A program made the translations under genes and the position numbers. Source: Tethya wilhelma (Eukaryota > Porifera > Demospongiae > Tethyida > Tethyidae). From it: a stretch of 64,000 nucleotides of DNA. The stretch covers positions 2,460,740-2,524,739 of the forward strand of contig CAXIPT010000010.1 in the NCBI GenBank assembly GCA_964030475.1, given 5' to 3'. The stretch's first letter is position 1; every line of letters starts with the position of its first letter. Below are positions 1 through 11,759 of the stretch, piece after piece. The notes under the pieces were generated by a model. It ran no database searches. It saw nothing but the letters and a program-made list of their open reading frames with translations, and had not been told where the DNA came from.

Positions 1-589
1 AGTCCCTTGACTGGTCAGGTTGAAAGACAAACTCTACCAGTGGCTGATGAAAGTAGTGATGAGCCAGGTATATGTCAACATGTGCTGAATAACATGATAG
101 CTGAATTGCTATTGTCTATGATTATGATGTCAGCCCAATAATTTCAATGTATTTCTAATAAGCCCACTTAGCAAAAATTAATTCCCTCCAGATGGAGTTG
201 ATGCTCTGTATGCTGTCATTGACAAACAGAAGAAGAAGAAAAAGAAAACAAAAGCCCCCAACCTCCCACCAGCTGTCTCTAACCCTCCCCCACAAGAGGA
301 CACAGTCCCTGGCCCAGCCTCTGAGTCACATGACGCCACCTACGCCGTGGTGGATATGTCAAAGAAGAAGAAGAGAAAGAAGAAAGCAGCCTCCCCTCCT
401 CCTCCTGACAGTGAGGGAGACACAGGGCCTCCTCCTTCAGTGCCAGAACACACCATGGACCAGCTCTACGCAGTGGTACAGAAGAAACCAAAGAGAAAGA
501 AGAAAGAAGAACAACCACCTTCTTCTGACAATGAAGATGATGGAGCTCCCCCTCCAGTCCCCCCTGCCTGTACAATGGAGGACCTGTAA
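1..589 (+). CDS. Receptor R0, long-tail, 3' part only
   Basis: Only the end of this receptor gene lies in the window. Exon 1-67 encodes the juxtamembrane stretch (SPLTGQVERQTLPV...) and ends at a GT donor in phase 1; the last exon 192-589 restores the frame and encodes the whole cytoplasmic tail. The tail has three tyrosine motifs (ALYAVID, ATYAVVD, QLYAVVQ), each followed by a lysine-rich block and then a proline-rich block (PPPSVPEHT, PPPVPPACT), and ends in MEDL. The same exon occurs almost unchanged in R2-R6, which fixes the frame and stop. Signalling through SH2 and SH3 partners is an inference from the motifs; no partner is visible here. The ectodomain type is unknown because it lies left of the window. 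Confidence 0.85.
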
Positions 590-959
590 ACAGCAACATT
601 GAAACTAAAGGTTATTTCTTCAAAGGTGACGATTGTGTAATTATGTATATTTCCATGGAAAAAACAAGTTAAGTGTGTATTTGAACATGACAGTTTGTAT
701 CTACATGTTAGTTTTGTATTCAGTTGAAACTGTGTGTCAGTATGAGTTTCTGTTTGTGTGCAAAACTGAAGTCCTACTTTTATAAATGCATGTAATTTCT
801 TGTCTGTGTTTTGTTGATATTTAGCTAAAAGAAAACAGTGGCCCATTAGTCTGACTCAGGACTCCTAAACTACTATCTCAGGATCTTCCTTTGTGTTTAA
901 TTACATGGTACCATACTAGTTTGGGAAGTTAAATTAAATTAAGTTATAGTTAAACTAAG
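590..959 (+). other. 3' UTR and intergenic DNA between R0 and R1
   Basis: No coding exon is seen. The first 300 bases are 3' UTR-like sequence that is repeated nearly verbatim behind R3, R4 and R5, so the duplicated unit includes the flanks as well as the exons. Confidence 0.6.
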
Positions 960-967
960 TATAAAAG
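960..967 (+). promoter_or_regulatory. TATA box of R1
   Basis: TATAAAAG lies about 170 bases upstream of the R1 start codon and is followed by GGTGCATGAATGTGTGCAGT. The same TATA-plus-downstream block precedes R2, R5 and R6, which supports a real core promoter that was duplicated with the genes. Confidence 0.6.
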
Positions 968-1130
968 GGTGCATGAATGTGTGCAGTAGAGCAGCCTGAT
1001 TTTATGTAACCCATTACTTGGGATTTGAGAGTAAAACAAAATTGTAAAAAATTAATTTTACTCTATTGATCTAAGAAGTCACTGAATAACAATTTGAAAA
1101 CTAGTAGTAGAGTAAAAAAGACCCAGAAGT

Positions 1131-2807
1131 ATGTCACTCAATTTGTTTATCCTTTTACTGGTCACAGCCTCCTCTGTTGGAGGTCAACAAGGTGAGACTT
1201 CATTAATTTATTTATTAGTAGCAATGGAAGTCACTTCGTGATTTTATTGTACTAGCTACTTTTATGCAGTTTGCCGAGTGTTCCCATCAAGTTATTCATT
1301 TTTCCATGGCCAGATAGAGAACTACAATACAATGACAATTGGGAGCAGGTGTACCACACACCACTTTGTTACTAACTGCCGCAATCCTAGTTTACTGACT
1401 GATTCTGAACTTGGAAATGGATTCAACAGAAATGAATACCTTGTGTGGGGATACAGAAGACCCTCTTCACTATTGTTTACATTTTCAACAGACATCAATG
1501 ACATTGTACAGTATGTCAGATTACATCTCCACGTACCAGACCCACCTGATAACCAACTACTTCCAGACTCCAATGAAATAGTTGCCCTGGAGGTCTTTCC
1601 AGTACCAGATGACTTTACACTAGGATCAAATGTACAAGGTACATCAATTCTCAATGCAACACTGGGACCAATAGGAACATCTGGAAGTAAAACTTATCCT
1701 CTTCAATCAGCTGTAACAAAAAAGTTGTTAGTACGGAAAGTAAATCAATTCCTTGGCTTTGCTCTCAGTGAGGTGGAATTCTTATTTACAAGTGAAGTCT
1801 GTGGTAAATACATGTCTGTGGTATACGACATTGTTGATAATAAGAATAAATAAATACATGTCAGTATAGTATTATACATACATACTATAATACATAGCTA
1901 AATGCATTAATTATGAACACCCTTGATCTTTGCAGATATTTTACCTGATGAAATCACTGATCCTTTAAACATCTACCAGACGACTGATATGACTCCAACT
2001 ACAGTAGCTGTAACATTTTCTTCCACAACAACCAATGAAGCACTGTCCAAAGTACTTGTAACACTTTCAACTACTAACACCAATGTATTTTCTCCATCAA
2101 AACTACAGTTACCACTATCTTCCATAACATTACAGTCTCCCCTACCTTCCACAACACCTCAGTCTTCCTCTCCTTCTCCAGTGGTCTACATAGCTGCAGG
2201 AGTTGTGGTTGTCATCCTGGCTACTGCTGTGGTCATCATAGTGGTCATGGTGACAGTGGTGTGTAGGAAGAGACAGAGACAGTCTGTCAGAGATAAACAT
2301 TTGAAAGATACATCTCCAGATCTCAAACTGAGTCCCGTGACTGGTCAGGTTGAAAGACAAACTCTACCAGTGGCTAATGAAAGTAGTGATGAACTAGGTA
2401 CGTCAACATGTGCTGAATAAAATGATAGCTGAATTGCTATTGTCTATGATTATGATGTCAGTCCATTGATTTTCATAGCGTTTCTAAAGAGGCCCACTTA
2501 ACAAAAATAATTCCATCCAGATGGACTTGATGCTCTGTATGCTGTCGTGGATAAACACAAGAAGGAGAAAAAGAAAACAAAAGGCCCCAACCTCCCACCA
2601 GCTGTCTCTAAACCTCCCCCACAAGAGGACACTGTCCCCCCAGCCTCTGAGTCACATGATGCCACCTACGCTGTGGTGGACATGTCAAAGAAGAAGAAGG
2701 GAAAGAAGAAAGCAGCCTCCCCTCCTCCTCCTGACAGTGAGGGAGACACAGGGCCTCCTCCTCCAGTGCCAGAACTGTGTAATATTTCCATGGAAAATAC
2801 AAGTTAA
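1131..2807 (+). CDS. Receptor R1, ectodomain type A, shortened tail
   Basis: Four exons, 1131-1191, 1270-1803, 1936-2397 and 2521-2807, all joined in phase 1, give 447 residues. Exon 1 is a signal peptide (MSLNLFILLLVTASSVGGQQ). Exon 2 is the ectodomain, with paired cysteines near its start, a SLLTDSELGNGF motif, a hydrophobic LLFTFSTD strand and the closing ALSEVEF...VCG; this pattern recalls galactose-binding-like (F5/8C) domains. Exon 3 is a Ser/Thr/Pro stalk, a transmembrane helix and a basic stop-transfer CRKRQRQ. The tail exon carries only two motifs (ALYAVVD, ATYAVVD): after PPPPVPEL it runs straight into sequence that is 3' UTR in the paralogues, so the third motif has been deleted. 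Ligand unknown. Confidence 0.85.
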
Positions 2808-3101
2808 GTGTGTGTTTGAACATGACAGTTTGTATCTACATCTTAGTTTTGTATACAGTGTGTCCACAATATCAGTTTGTTTGTGTATAATGCTGGAGTC
2901 CTACTTTTATGAACACAATTTCTTGTCTGTTTTTGGTTGATTTTAGCCAAAGATAAGCAGTGGCCAACTACTTTATGACCCTTGAAACCACTATCTTAGG
3001 ATCTTCCTTTGTGCATGTTTAATTGCATAGTACCATGTATACTATAATATAGTTATGGAAGTTAAATTAAATTAATTTATAGTTAAAAATGGTAAATTAA
3101 G

Positions 3102-3109
3102 TATAAAAG
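3102..3109 (+). promoter_or_regulatory. TATA box of R2
   Basis: TATAAAAG with the same downstream block (GGTGCGTGAATGTGTGCAGTA) as R1, about 74 bases before the R2 start codon. Confidence 0.55.
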
Positions 3110-3182
3110 GGTGCGTGAATGTGTGCAGTAAAGTCAGAATAACAATTTGGCAAACATAGTTAAAAAGACAGAGACCCAAGGT

Positions 3183-5007
3183 ATGTTACTCAATTTGCTC
3201 ATTCACCTACTGGCCACAGCCTCATCTGTTGGAGGTAAACAAGGTGAGATTTCACTATGAGTATCACTGTATAAGTCACTTTGTGATTATAATAATACTT
3301 TGTCTACTTTTTTTGATAACAATTTTATGCAGTTTGCCAGGTGTCTCTGTCAAGTTATACATTTTTCAATAGTGAAATTGTGAACTACAATAATATGACA
3401 GTCAATAGGAGCAGGTGTCTCACAGATGACAGAATCACTCTCTGCCTCCATCCTAGTTTACTGACTGATTCTAACATTGGAAATGGATTCAACACAAATG
3501 AATACCTTGTGTGGGGATACAATAGACCCTCTTCACTATTGTTTACATTTTCAACAGACATCAATGACATTGTACAGTATGTCAGATTACATCTCCACAT
3601 ACCAGATAACCAGCAACTTCCAGACCCCAATGAAAGTGTTGCCCTGGAGTTCTTTCCAGTACCAGATGACTTTACACTAGGATCTAATGTACAAGGTAGA
3701 TCAATTCTCAATGCAACATTGGGACCAAGAGAAACATCTGAAACAAGAACTTATAGATATCCTCTTCAATCAGCTGTAACAAAAAAGTTGTTAGTGAAAA
3801 AAGTAAATAAATTCCTTGGCTTTGCTCTCAGTGAGGTGGAATTCATATTTACAAGTGATGTCTGTGGTATGTTTATTAAATACATATTATACGTCAGTAT
3901 TATATATATAATATTATAGCTAAATGTATTAATTATGAACACCCTTGCTCTTTTGCTGAAAAATACAGATGGACCTGAAGAAATCACTGATCCTCTAAAC
4001 ATCTACCAGACGACTGGTATAACTCCAACTACAAGAGCTGTAACATATTCTCCAACCACCACCAATGAAACACTGTCCAAAGTACTTGCAACACTTTCAA
4101 CTACCAACATGGAGGTATCTTCTCCATCAACACTACAGTCACCACTATCTTCCATAACATTACAGTCTCCCCTACCTTCCACAACACCACAGTCTTCCTC
4201 TCCTTCTCCAGTGGTCTACATAGCTGCAGGAGTTGTGGTTGTCATCCTGGCTACTGCTGTGGTCATCATAGTTGTCATGGTGACAGTGGTGTGTAGGAAG
4301 AGACAGAGACAGTCTGTCAAAGATAAACATTTGAAAGATACATCTCCAGATCTCAAACTGAGTCCATTGACTGGTCAGGTTGAAAGACAAACTCTACCAG
4401 TGGACACAACAGCTGATGAAAGTAACAATGATGAATCAGGTAGGTCAACTTTACCAGTGTGAATGTTTATACTGATATAATTTTGTGTCTATATATGCTG
4501 TCTAAAAACCAGTTAGTCCATTTTCCCAGATTCCCACTCATTTTCAGTTGATGTTTCTAAATCACTAATGAACCCATTTCACAAACCGATTTCCCTCTAT
4601 AACTTATTCCAGACGGAGTTGATGCTCTGTATGCTATCGTTGATAAACAGAAGAAGAAGAAAAAGAAGACAAAGGGCCCCAACCTCCCACCAGCTGTCTC
4701 TAAACCTCCCCCAAAAGAGGTCACTGTCCCCCCAACCTCTGAGTCACATGAGACCACCTACGCTGTGGTGGACATGTCAAAGAAGAAGAAGAGAAAGAAG
4801 AAAGCAGCCTCCCCTCCTCCTCCTGACAGTGAGGGAGACACAGGGCCTCCTCCTCCAGTGCCAGAACACACCATGGACCAGCTCTACGCAGTGGTACAGA
4901 AGAAACCAAAGAGAAAGAAGAAAGAAGAACAACCACCTTCTTCTGACAATGAAGATGATGGAGCTCCCCCTCCAGTCCCCCCTGCCTGTACAATGGAGGA
5001 CCTGTAA
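3183..5007 (+). CDS. Receptor R2, type A, full long tail
   Basis: Exons 3183-3243, 3333-3866, 3969-4439 and 4613-5007 close in frame to 486 residues and are a good reference for the family. Residues 1-20 are a signal peptide (MLLNLLIHLLATASSVGGKQ); about 21-199 the ectodomain ending ALSEVEFIFTSDVCG; about 200-280 a Ser/Thr/Pro stalk likely to be O-glycosylated; about 281-308 a transmembrane helix; then CRKRQRQS and a tail of about 175 residues with ALYAIVD, TYAVVD and LYAVVQ motifs, each with Lys-rich and Pro-rich neighbours. Type I topology with the tail in the cytoplasm follows from the basic residues after the helix. Recognition at the cell surface is inferred from the fold and the array setting. 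Confidence 0.88.
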
Positions 5008-6209
5008 ACAGCAACAGATTGGATTGTTGTTTGAACAGCACTCACATGCCGCAGACATAATGTAAACACTCAAGTTAAACAAACATACATTTCAAACTTC
5101 AAAGGTACTAATAGGTCGTGTTGATTGTATAATGTAGCCATTTCCATGAAAAACAAGTCGAAAACAAGTTAAGTGTGTGTTTATTCCTGACAGTTTATTT
5201 CTGCAAGAATAGTTCATATTACATGGTTGAAACCTGTAGGCCAGTAAATAAATGTTTGTGTTTATGTACAAGTGCTGCAGTCCTTTTTGATAAACATGTT
5301 TCACCATAATTATGATCAATTCATTGTTTGGTTGATTTAGCTAAAAGATACACAGTGGTCCATTAGTTCACAACCCCTAACTATCATAATGTAAATAAAC
5401 AACAGATCAAATCAACATGCATGTATTACTTCAAACCTTCAATAAAGTTAAGCTGCATGATGTTCCATACGTATACACAAACACATATAATTTATCTTCT
5501 ACAGACATGGAAGGTAATTATAAATATTTGCAATAGAAGACCTGACAATCAGGCATGGCTTGACAGTTATTATTCATCATTGATTAAAATTAATTAACTC
5601 TTGATTACTGCACTTTTCTACCAGTACAGCACAAAAGAGGCGATAGTCATACTGAATAGCTAGTAGTTGAGTGAATAACCTTCAGTCAGTGTCATTGATA
5701 ATCGGAACTGATTGCTGGTCAATGGAATTTGGATCAGTCTGCTACTGTAACAGTAAATGGCTACCAGATAAACAGATAGTCTATTAGTTAGCTTATGCAC
5801 GCGACTCTCAAACTAATGGATTTTGGTTACATATCTATTATGTATAATGATTATGGAGGGCTTATGAAGACCATTAAGACCATATATGGGAATGAAGTGT
5901 ACCCATGGAATTGTACTGCTCGAGTAGGACAGGAATGAGGTTGTTTGTTGTTTTAGTGGATCCCTTTATCATGGCATTGTATACTCTGGATATTAACTTG
6001 TAATTACTGTGTGCACTGTTACCATGCAACTATCACTAGAATTAGTAGCAGTTGTAAGGTGGGGTGATTCTTACAGTACATAGTTATAGTGCCAAGCCCA
6101 TACACATGCACACACAGATCAAGTGTGAAATAATTGAACCAAAGGATAGAGTATTGATCTGTCTGGCTGTATGTAGTTAAGTGTCTCGTCATTGTATACA
6201 AGTGACAGT

Positions 6210-6332
6210 ATGAAGTTGAGAGTCCAAGCACTGATATTTAGTTTACTTATCATTGTACATGCCAAAATCACCACTGTGTCTGGTAGTTCAACTAGACGAA
6301 AGAAAAAGACAAGATCAAAACAAAAAACATAA
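6210..6332 (+). other. Possible stray signal-peptide exon
   Basis: A 40-codon reading frame begins with a plausible secretion signal (MKLRVQALIFSLLIIVHA) and contains a GT at about the place where receptor exon 1 is normally spliced. No ectodomain exon follows it for about 1 kb. It may be a relic of a lost receptor or chance. Confidence 0.2.
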
Positions 6333-6382
6333 TAATTTCAACAAAATGTTCATCACCAAATGTTTTTAACTCTTGATTGCTC

Positions 6383-6389
<7 letters not shown>

Positions 6390-6419
<30 letters not shown>
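6390..6419. repeat. CT dinucleotide microsatellite
   Basis: An uninterrupted run of CT of about 30 bases. Confidence 0.9.
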
Positions 6420-6806
6420 GCTGATCATTGATTCACCCAATTTCGTTATCATACCTGTTTCATTTGTCTTGCATGTATGCACCTATAATAATAATACAGA
6501 TGGTTGATGACCTTTACCAGTTTATGGGGAATTGCATAGGCCACGTGGGTGGTATATCCTGCATCCAGGTATAATTATGATGTAATATTTAAATGGGTCA
6601 CTTTTTAGGTTTACTAATCAAACACATGTAAACAATTTCAGCTTTAGAGTCAACTAGGTGAGATTCATCGACTGCATGCATGTATGTATGAGATAATTTG
6701 AAAGTATATTGTTTGTGTGTGTGTGTGTTCTGCCATAATCACAAAACTAGCTGACATGACAATTATAGATAATTATATAAACTGTTATCTTCAACACACA
6801 TGCGCG

Positions 6807-6838
6807 CGCACACACACACACACACACACACATACACA
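6807..6838. repeat. CA dinucleotide microsatellite
   Basis: A run of CA with a GCGC start and a single interruption; it generates a spurious open frame full of Thr-His. Confidence 0.85.
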
Positions 6839-6906
6839 CTGTGACAGGCTGGGAAACTTTCACTCACCCAATTTTTTAACCATACAATGCAGAGCATTTA
6901 TGGTTG

Positions 6907-6921
6907 GCGATCTTTACCAGT
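6907..6921 (+). promoter_or_regulatory. GATCTTTACCAG element upstream of R3
   Basis: GCGATCTTTACCAGT lies about 240 bases before the R3 start codon. Close variants precede R10, R11, R12, the FIP-like gene and two TRAF genes; see the finding on this element. Confidence 0.4.
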
Positions 6922-7144
6922 TTTTTGTGGGCAGGATGTATGACGTGATTAATTTATGCAAGTGCATAATCAGAGGTATGTACACACATTGTATAGGTCA
7001 AGGTTTACCAAAACGGATGTACCATGATAACCTTTTACTTTTACTGATGGTATTAAATTCCCTATGGTTAGACTCTAAACCACTACAGTTGCCTGGCTTC
7101 TGGATAGAGGCATGCAGCTAGCTAAATTTCAGTCAAGCATAATC

Positions 7145-9024
7145 ATGTTTCTCTTTCTACTTCTGGCCTTAGTGTCCATCAATGAAAGTCAACAGGGTGA
7201 GACTATAATAATTATGAGATCTATATAGTGATGAATGCCTGAATATATTGTAATAATTGTTATTGTCATTAAGCTTATCATAATAATATCCTCAATCCAG
7301 CCACATGTCAAGTGTTTCCATCAAACTACACCTTCATCACTAGTCATATAAAGGACTTCAGCAGTCTGAGGAATTGTAAAAATGTATCTAGTCACACCAT
7401 TTGTTCCCATCCAAGTGTACTGACTGATTCTAACATTGGAGGAGAAATATTCAACTCAGATGACTATCTTCAATGGAAGAACACCATTATGATAGTAGAT
7501 TCTGGACTATTGTTCACCTTCCCTAGTGATGTTACTTTGGAGGTAGTCAGTGTGTACTACAACATCTCAGGAGGTGGCTCCTTGGACCTTTACTTCTATA
7601 TTGTACCAGATGACTATATACTGGATGATAGCGACCCAACAGAGCTGCTGGCTGACCCAGTCTTAATACCTGTACTAAGTGAAGGGAGAGGAACAAGAAT
7701 GGCACATTTCCCACAAGCAATAATGACAAGGCAATTGCTAGTAAACATTGCACAGCCAGTAGTTGGCAGTAGACCTTCTTTGGCTCTGAGTGAGGTGGAA
7801 TTCAATGCTTCCAGCAGCGACTCTGGTGAGTTGTAAGAATCTAGCTAATTAAATGTATACATGGAGGGATTTTCAATATGCTAACTATATCATGCAATGT
7901 AACGATTGTTGAATTTTTATGTTAGTTATATTATATCTTGAAAAAATTAAACCTCCAAGTATAGTATGATAGTGTCATTTTTAACATGTGCATGCTCCGC
8001 AGTAACTGCAAATCCAGACACAGTTCATCCCAGTCCCATGGCCAGTTCACCAAGTGATCAACCTGAACAAAGTGGCCATGCTTCTTCTGAATCAAAGACT
8101 CCCCTGAGAACTACAGAAACTCCTTCTACACCCACACCTATCATGTCACCTTCATCAGCTAGTGAGAATGATTCAGTGACACATACTAGACCACAGTCTT
8201 CCTCTCCTTCTCCAGTGGTCTACATAGCTGCAGGAGTTGTGGTTGTCATCCTGGCTACTGCTGTGGTCATCATAGTTGGCATGGTGACAGTGGTGTGTAG
8301 GAAGAGACAGAGACAGTCTGTCAGAGATCAATATTTGAAGAAGAACATTTCCTACTCCACATCTCCAGATCTCAAACTGAGTCCCTTAACTGGTCAGGTT
8401 GAAAGACAAACTCTACCAGTGGACACAACAGCTGATGAAAGTAGTTATGAACCAGGTATGTCAACATTGTCAGTGTGCAGTGGTTACTGCTAAAATATAC
8501 GGTTCAGTCTATATATTATATGCTGTCAAAAAAATCAGTCCCTTTTCCCTATGGATTGAATATTTTCACCTTCTGATTCTAAATGAGCTCAGTTTATGAT
8601 AACAATAAATTTTCTCTCATCAATTTTAGTTGGAGTTGATGCTCTGTATGCTGTTGTTGATAAACAGAAGAAGAAGAAAAAGAAAACAAAAGCCCCCAAC
8701 CTCCCACCAGCTGTCTCTAAAACTCCCCCACAAGAGGACACTGTCCCCCCAGCCTCTGAGTCACATGATGCCACCTACGCTGTGGTGGACATGTCAAAGA
8801 AGAAGAAGAGAAAGAAGAAAGCAGCCTCCTCTCCTCCTCCTGACAGTGAGGGAGACACAGGGCCTCCTCCTCCAGTGCCAGAACACACCATGGACCAGCT
8901 CTACGCAGTGGTACAGAAGAAACCAAAGAGAAAGAAGAAAGAAGAACAACCACCTTCTTCTGACAATGAAGATGATGGAGCTCTTCCTCCAGTGCCCCCT
9001 GCCTGTACAATGGAGGACCTGTAA
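7145..9024 (+). CDS. Receptor R3, ectodomain type B, full long tail
   Basis: Exons 7145-7196, 7301-7825, 8003-8455 and 8630-9024 give 474 residues. The signal peptide is short (MFLFLLLALVSINESQQ). The ectodomain is the second subtype (ATCQVFPSNYTFITSHIKDF..., SVLTDSNIGGE, ...LALSEVEFNASSSD), only moderately similar to type A. The last cysteine, present as SSSDCG in R4 and R8, is serine here (SSSDSG), so one disulphide is probably lost. The stalk has several N-x-S/T sites. The transmembrane helix is nearly identical to that of R1-R2 except one Val to Gly (IIVGMV). The tail insert NISYSTSPDLKL adds a tyrosine not found in R1 or R2. Three YAVV motifs follow, and the tail ends MEDL. Confidence 0.85.
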
Positions 9025-9394
9025 ACAGCAACATTGAAACCAAAGCGGGTTATTTCTTCAAAGGGGATGATTGTGTAAATATGTACATTTCCATGGAAAA
9101 ACAAGTTAAGTGTGTGTTTGAACATGACAGTTTGTAACTACATGTTAGTTTTGTATACAGTTAAACTACATGTGTGTCTGTAAACCATGAGTTTATGTTT
9201 GTTTGCTATGCTAAAATCCTACTTTTATAAACACAATTTCTTGTCTGTTTTCAGTTGATTTTAGCTCAAAGATATAAACAGTGGCCCATTAGTTCATGAC
9301 CCTTCAAACGACTATCTGAGGAACTTCCTTAGACTGAGTGCTTATTGCATTGCATCGTACCATAAGTTTTAATTAAATTATAGTAAATTTGGTA

Positions 9395-9402
9395 TATAAA
9401 AG
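9395..9402 (+). promoter_or_regulatory. TATA box of R4
   Basis: TATATAAAAG stands about 120 bases upstream of the R4 start codon, in the position of the R1/R2 boxes but with different downstream sequence. Confidence 0.5.
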
Positions 9403-9519
9403 CCTTTGGGAGCACAAATGTGCACAGTCTGTATTGATATAACTGTATACAAACAGCTATCTCCTGGCTATTCTACTAGAAGCTGCTATAATAATTATAT
9501 GAATTTTAGTCAAAGAATC

Positions 9520-11250
9520 ATGGAAAACTTGTTAATGCTTCTCTTTCTCCTCGTGGTCTCAGTGTCTTTCAGTGAGAGTCAACAAGGTGAGACTATGTAT
9601 TAATTTTATGAGATCTATTTTACTAGTATAAGTTAAAACATGCATGTATTCCATTAATTTGAAAATTGAACTGTTATCCAATAATATACCTCACTCCATA
9701 CAGCTGCTATATCATGTCAAGTGTTTCCATCAAACTACACCTTCATTACTAGTCATATAAAAGACTTAAGAAGTCTGGGAAATAACTGTACAAATGTATC
9801 TAGTAACACCATTTGTTCCCATCCTAGTGTACTGACTGATTCTATCATTGGAGGAGAAACATTCAAACCAGATGACTATCTTCAATGGAAGAACACCATA
9901 GGAAATGCTGGACTATTGTTCACCTTCCCCAGTGATGTTGCTCTGGAGGTGGTCAGTCTGTACTACAAAATCTCAGGAGCTGGCTCCTTGGACATTGACT
10001 TCCTTATTGTAGTAGATGACAATATACTGGATGAGAGTGACCCAACACTGAAGGCTGCACCCACAGTCTCAATACCTGCACTAAGTGAAGGGAGAGGAAC
10101 AAGAATGGCACATTTCCCACAAGCAATGATGACAAGGCAATTGCTAGTAAACATTGCACAGCCACTAGTTGGCAGTAGACCTTCTTTGGCTCTGAGTGAG
10201 GTGGAATTCAATGCTTCCAGCAGTGACTGTGGTGAGTTGTAAGAATGACAATAATGCATGTATACCACCCAACCTTCCAAATAATTATAGGCAGTGTGAT
10301 TCGTTTTAACATGCAACATGCTCTGCAGCAACTGCAAGTCCAGAGTCTGACACTGGTCATTCCAGTCCCAGTTCAACAAGTGATCTAAGTAACCTTACTT
10401 CTGAAACTCAAACTACTGCAGAAACCTCCTCTGCACCCACACCTATCATGATCATACCTTCATCAGCTAGTGAGAATGATTCAGTGACACATACTAGACC
10501 TCAGTCTTCCTCTCCTTCTCCAGTGGTCTACATAGCTGCAGGAGTTGTGGTTGTCATCCTGGCTACTGCTGTGGTCATCATAGTTGTCATGGTGACAGTG
10601 GTGTGTAGGAAGAGACAGAGACAGTCTGGTTTGAAGAAGAACATTTCCTACTCCACATCTCCAGATCTCAAACTGAGTCCCTTGACTGGTCAGGTTGAAA
10701 GACAAACTCTACCAGTGGCTGATGAAAGTAGTGATGAACCAGGTATGTCAACATGTGCCGAATAAAATGATAGCTAAATTGCTTTTGTTCTGTCAGTCCA
10801 TTAATTTTCATGGCATTTCTAAAGAAGCCCACTTAACAAAATTAATTCCATCCAGATGGAGTTGATGCTCTGTATGCTGTCGTTGATAAACAAAAGAAGA
10901 AGAAAAAGAAGATAAAAGGCCCCAACCTCCCACCAGCTGTCTCTAAACCTTCCCCACAAGAGGACACTGTCCCCCCAGCCTCTGAGTCACATGATGCCAC
11001 CTACGCTGTGGTGGACATGTCAAAGAAGAAGAAGAAAAAGAAGAAAGCAGCCTCCCCTCCTCCTCCTGACAGTGAGGGAGACACAGGGCCTCCTCCTCCA
11101 GTGCCAGAACACACCATGGACCAGCTCTACGCAGTGGTACAGAAGAAACCAAAGAGAAAGAAGAAAAAAGAACAATCACCTTCTTCTGACAATGAAGATG
11201 ATGGAGCTCCCCCTCCAGTCCCTCCTGCCTGTACAATGGAGGACCTGTAA
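9520..11250 (+). CDS. Receptor R4, type B, full long tail
   Basis: Exons 9520-9586, 9704-10231, 10329-10742 and 10856-11250 close to 467 residues. The signal peptide is MENLLMLLFLLVVSVSFSES. The ectodomain is type B and retains the final Cys (SSSDCG). The stalk is shorter than in R3 but shares its SSASENDSVTHTRP segment. Just inside the membrane a deletion removes the VRDQY stretch (RQRQSGLKKNISYSTS). The tail has ALYAVVD, ATYAVVD and LYAVVQ, with an eight-lysine run after the second motif, and ends MEDL. R3 and R4 are probably a recent tandem pair. Confidence 0.87.
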
Positions 11251-11607
11251 ACAGCAACATTGAAAGTAAAGGTTATTTCTTCAAAGATGACAATTGTGTA
11301 ATCAGTTCCATGGAAAAAACAAGTTAAGTGTGTGTTTGAACATGACAGTTTGTATCACATGTTAGTTTTGTATACAGTTGAAACTGTACATGTGTCAGTA
11401 TGATTGTTTGTGTGCAATGCTGAAGCCCTACTTTTATAAACACAATTTCTTGTCTGCTTTTGGTTGATTTAAGCTGAAAGATAAACAGCTGCAGTGGTCC
11501 ATTAGTTCATGACCCTTCAAACTGCTATCTGAAGATCTTCCTTTGCATGTGTGTAATTTATGGTACTATAATGAAGTTAAATTAAATTAGTAATTGTAAA
11601 TATTTAG

Positions 11608-11615
11608 TATAAAAT
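11608..11615 (+). promoter_or_regulatory. TATA box of R5
   Basis: TATAAAATGGTGCG, the slightly changed counterpart of the R1/R2/R6 core promoter, about 150 bases before the R5 start codon. Confidence 0.5.
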
Positions 11616-11759
11616 GGTGCGTTAATATGTGCAGTAGAGCAGTCTGTTTTACTGCGACTGACTGAAATTAAACTTTGCTCTATATTGATCTATTAATAAG
11701 TCAGAATAACAATTTGAAAAGTATATAGTTCTAGAGTGAAAAAGACTGAGAACCAAGAT

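Larger units (their letters stand above)
5008..7144 (+). other. Gene-free spacer between R2 and R3
   Basis: After about 350 bases of R2-like 3' UTR no family exon is found except a possible stray signal-peptide exon near 6210. It holds a CT run, TG and CA runs, and two copies of a GAYCTTTACCAG motif (6510 and 6908) that also stands upstream of other genes. Confidence 0.6.

Noticed and set aside
192..589. Classical ITAM or ITIM assignment for the tails
   Set aside because: The Yxx(V/I) cores are about 40-45 residues apart, too far for an ITAM, and the -2 residue is Ala or Gln rather than the Ile/Val/Leu/Ser of an ITIM. Only the weaker term YAVV motif is used.
192..602. Long open frames in the second frame and on the minus strand of every tail exon
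   Set aside because: They are by-products of AAG-, CCT- and GAC-rich codons in the true frame. Their repetition simply follows the repetition of the exon.
2142..2360. His/Asp-rich minus-strand frames under the membrane exons
   Set aside because: They are the reverse of the GTC/ATC-rich transmembrane codons and have no start context or splice partners.
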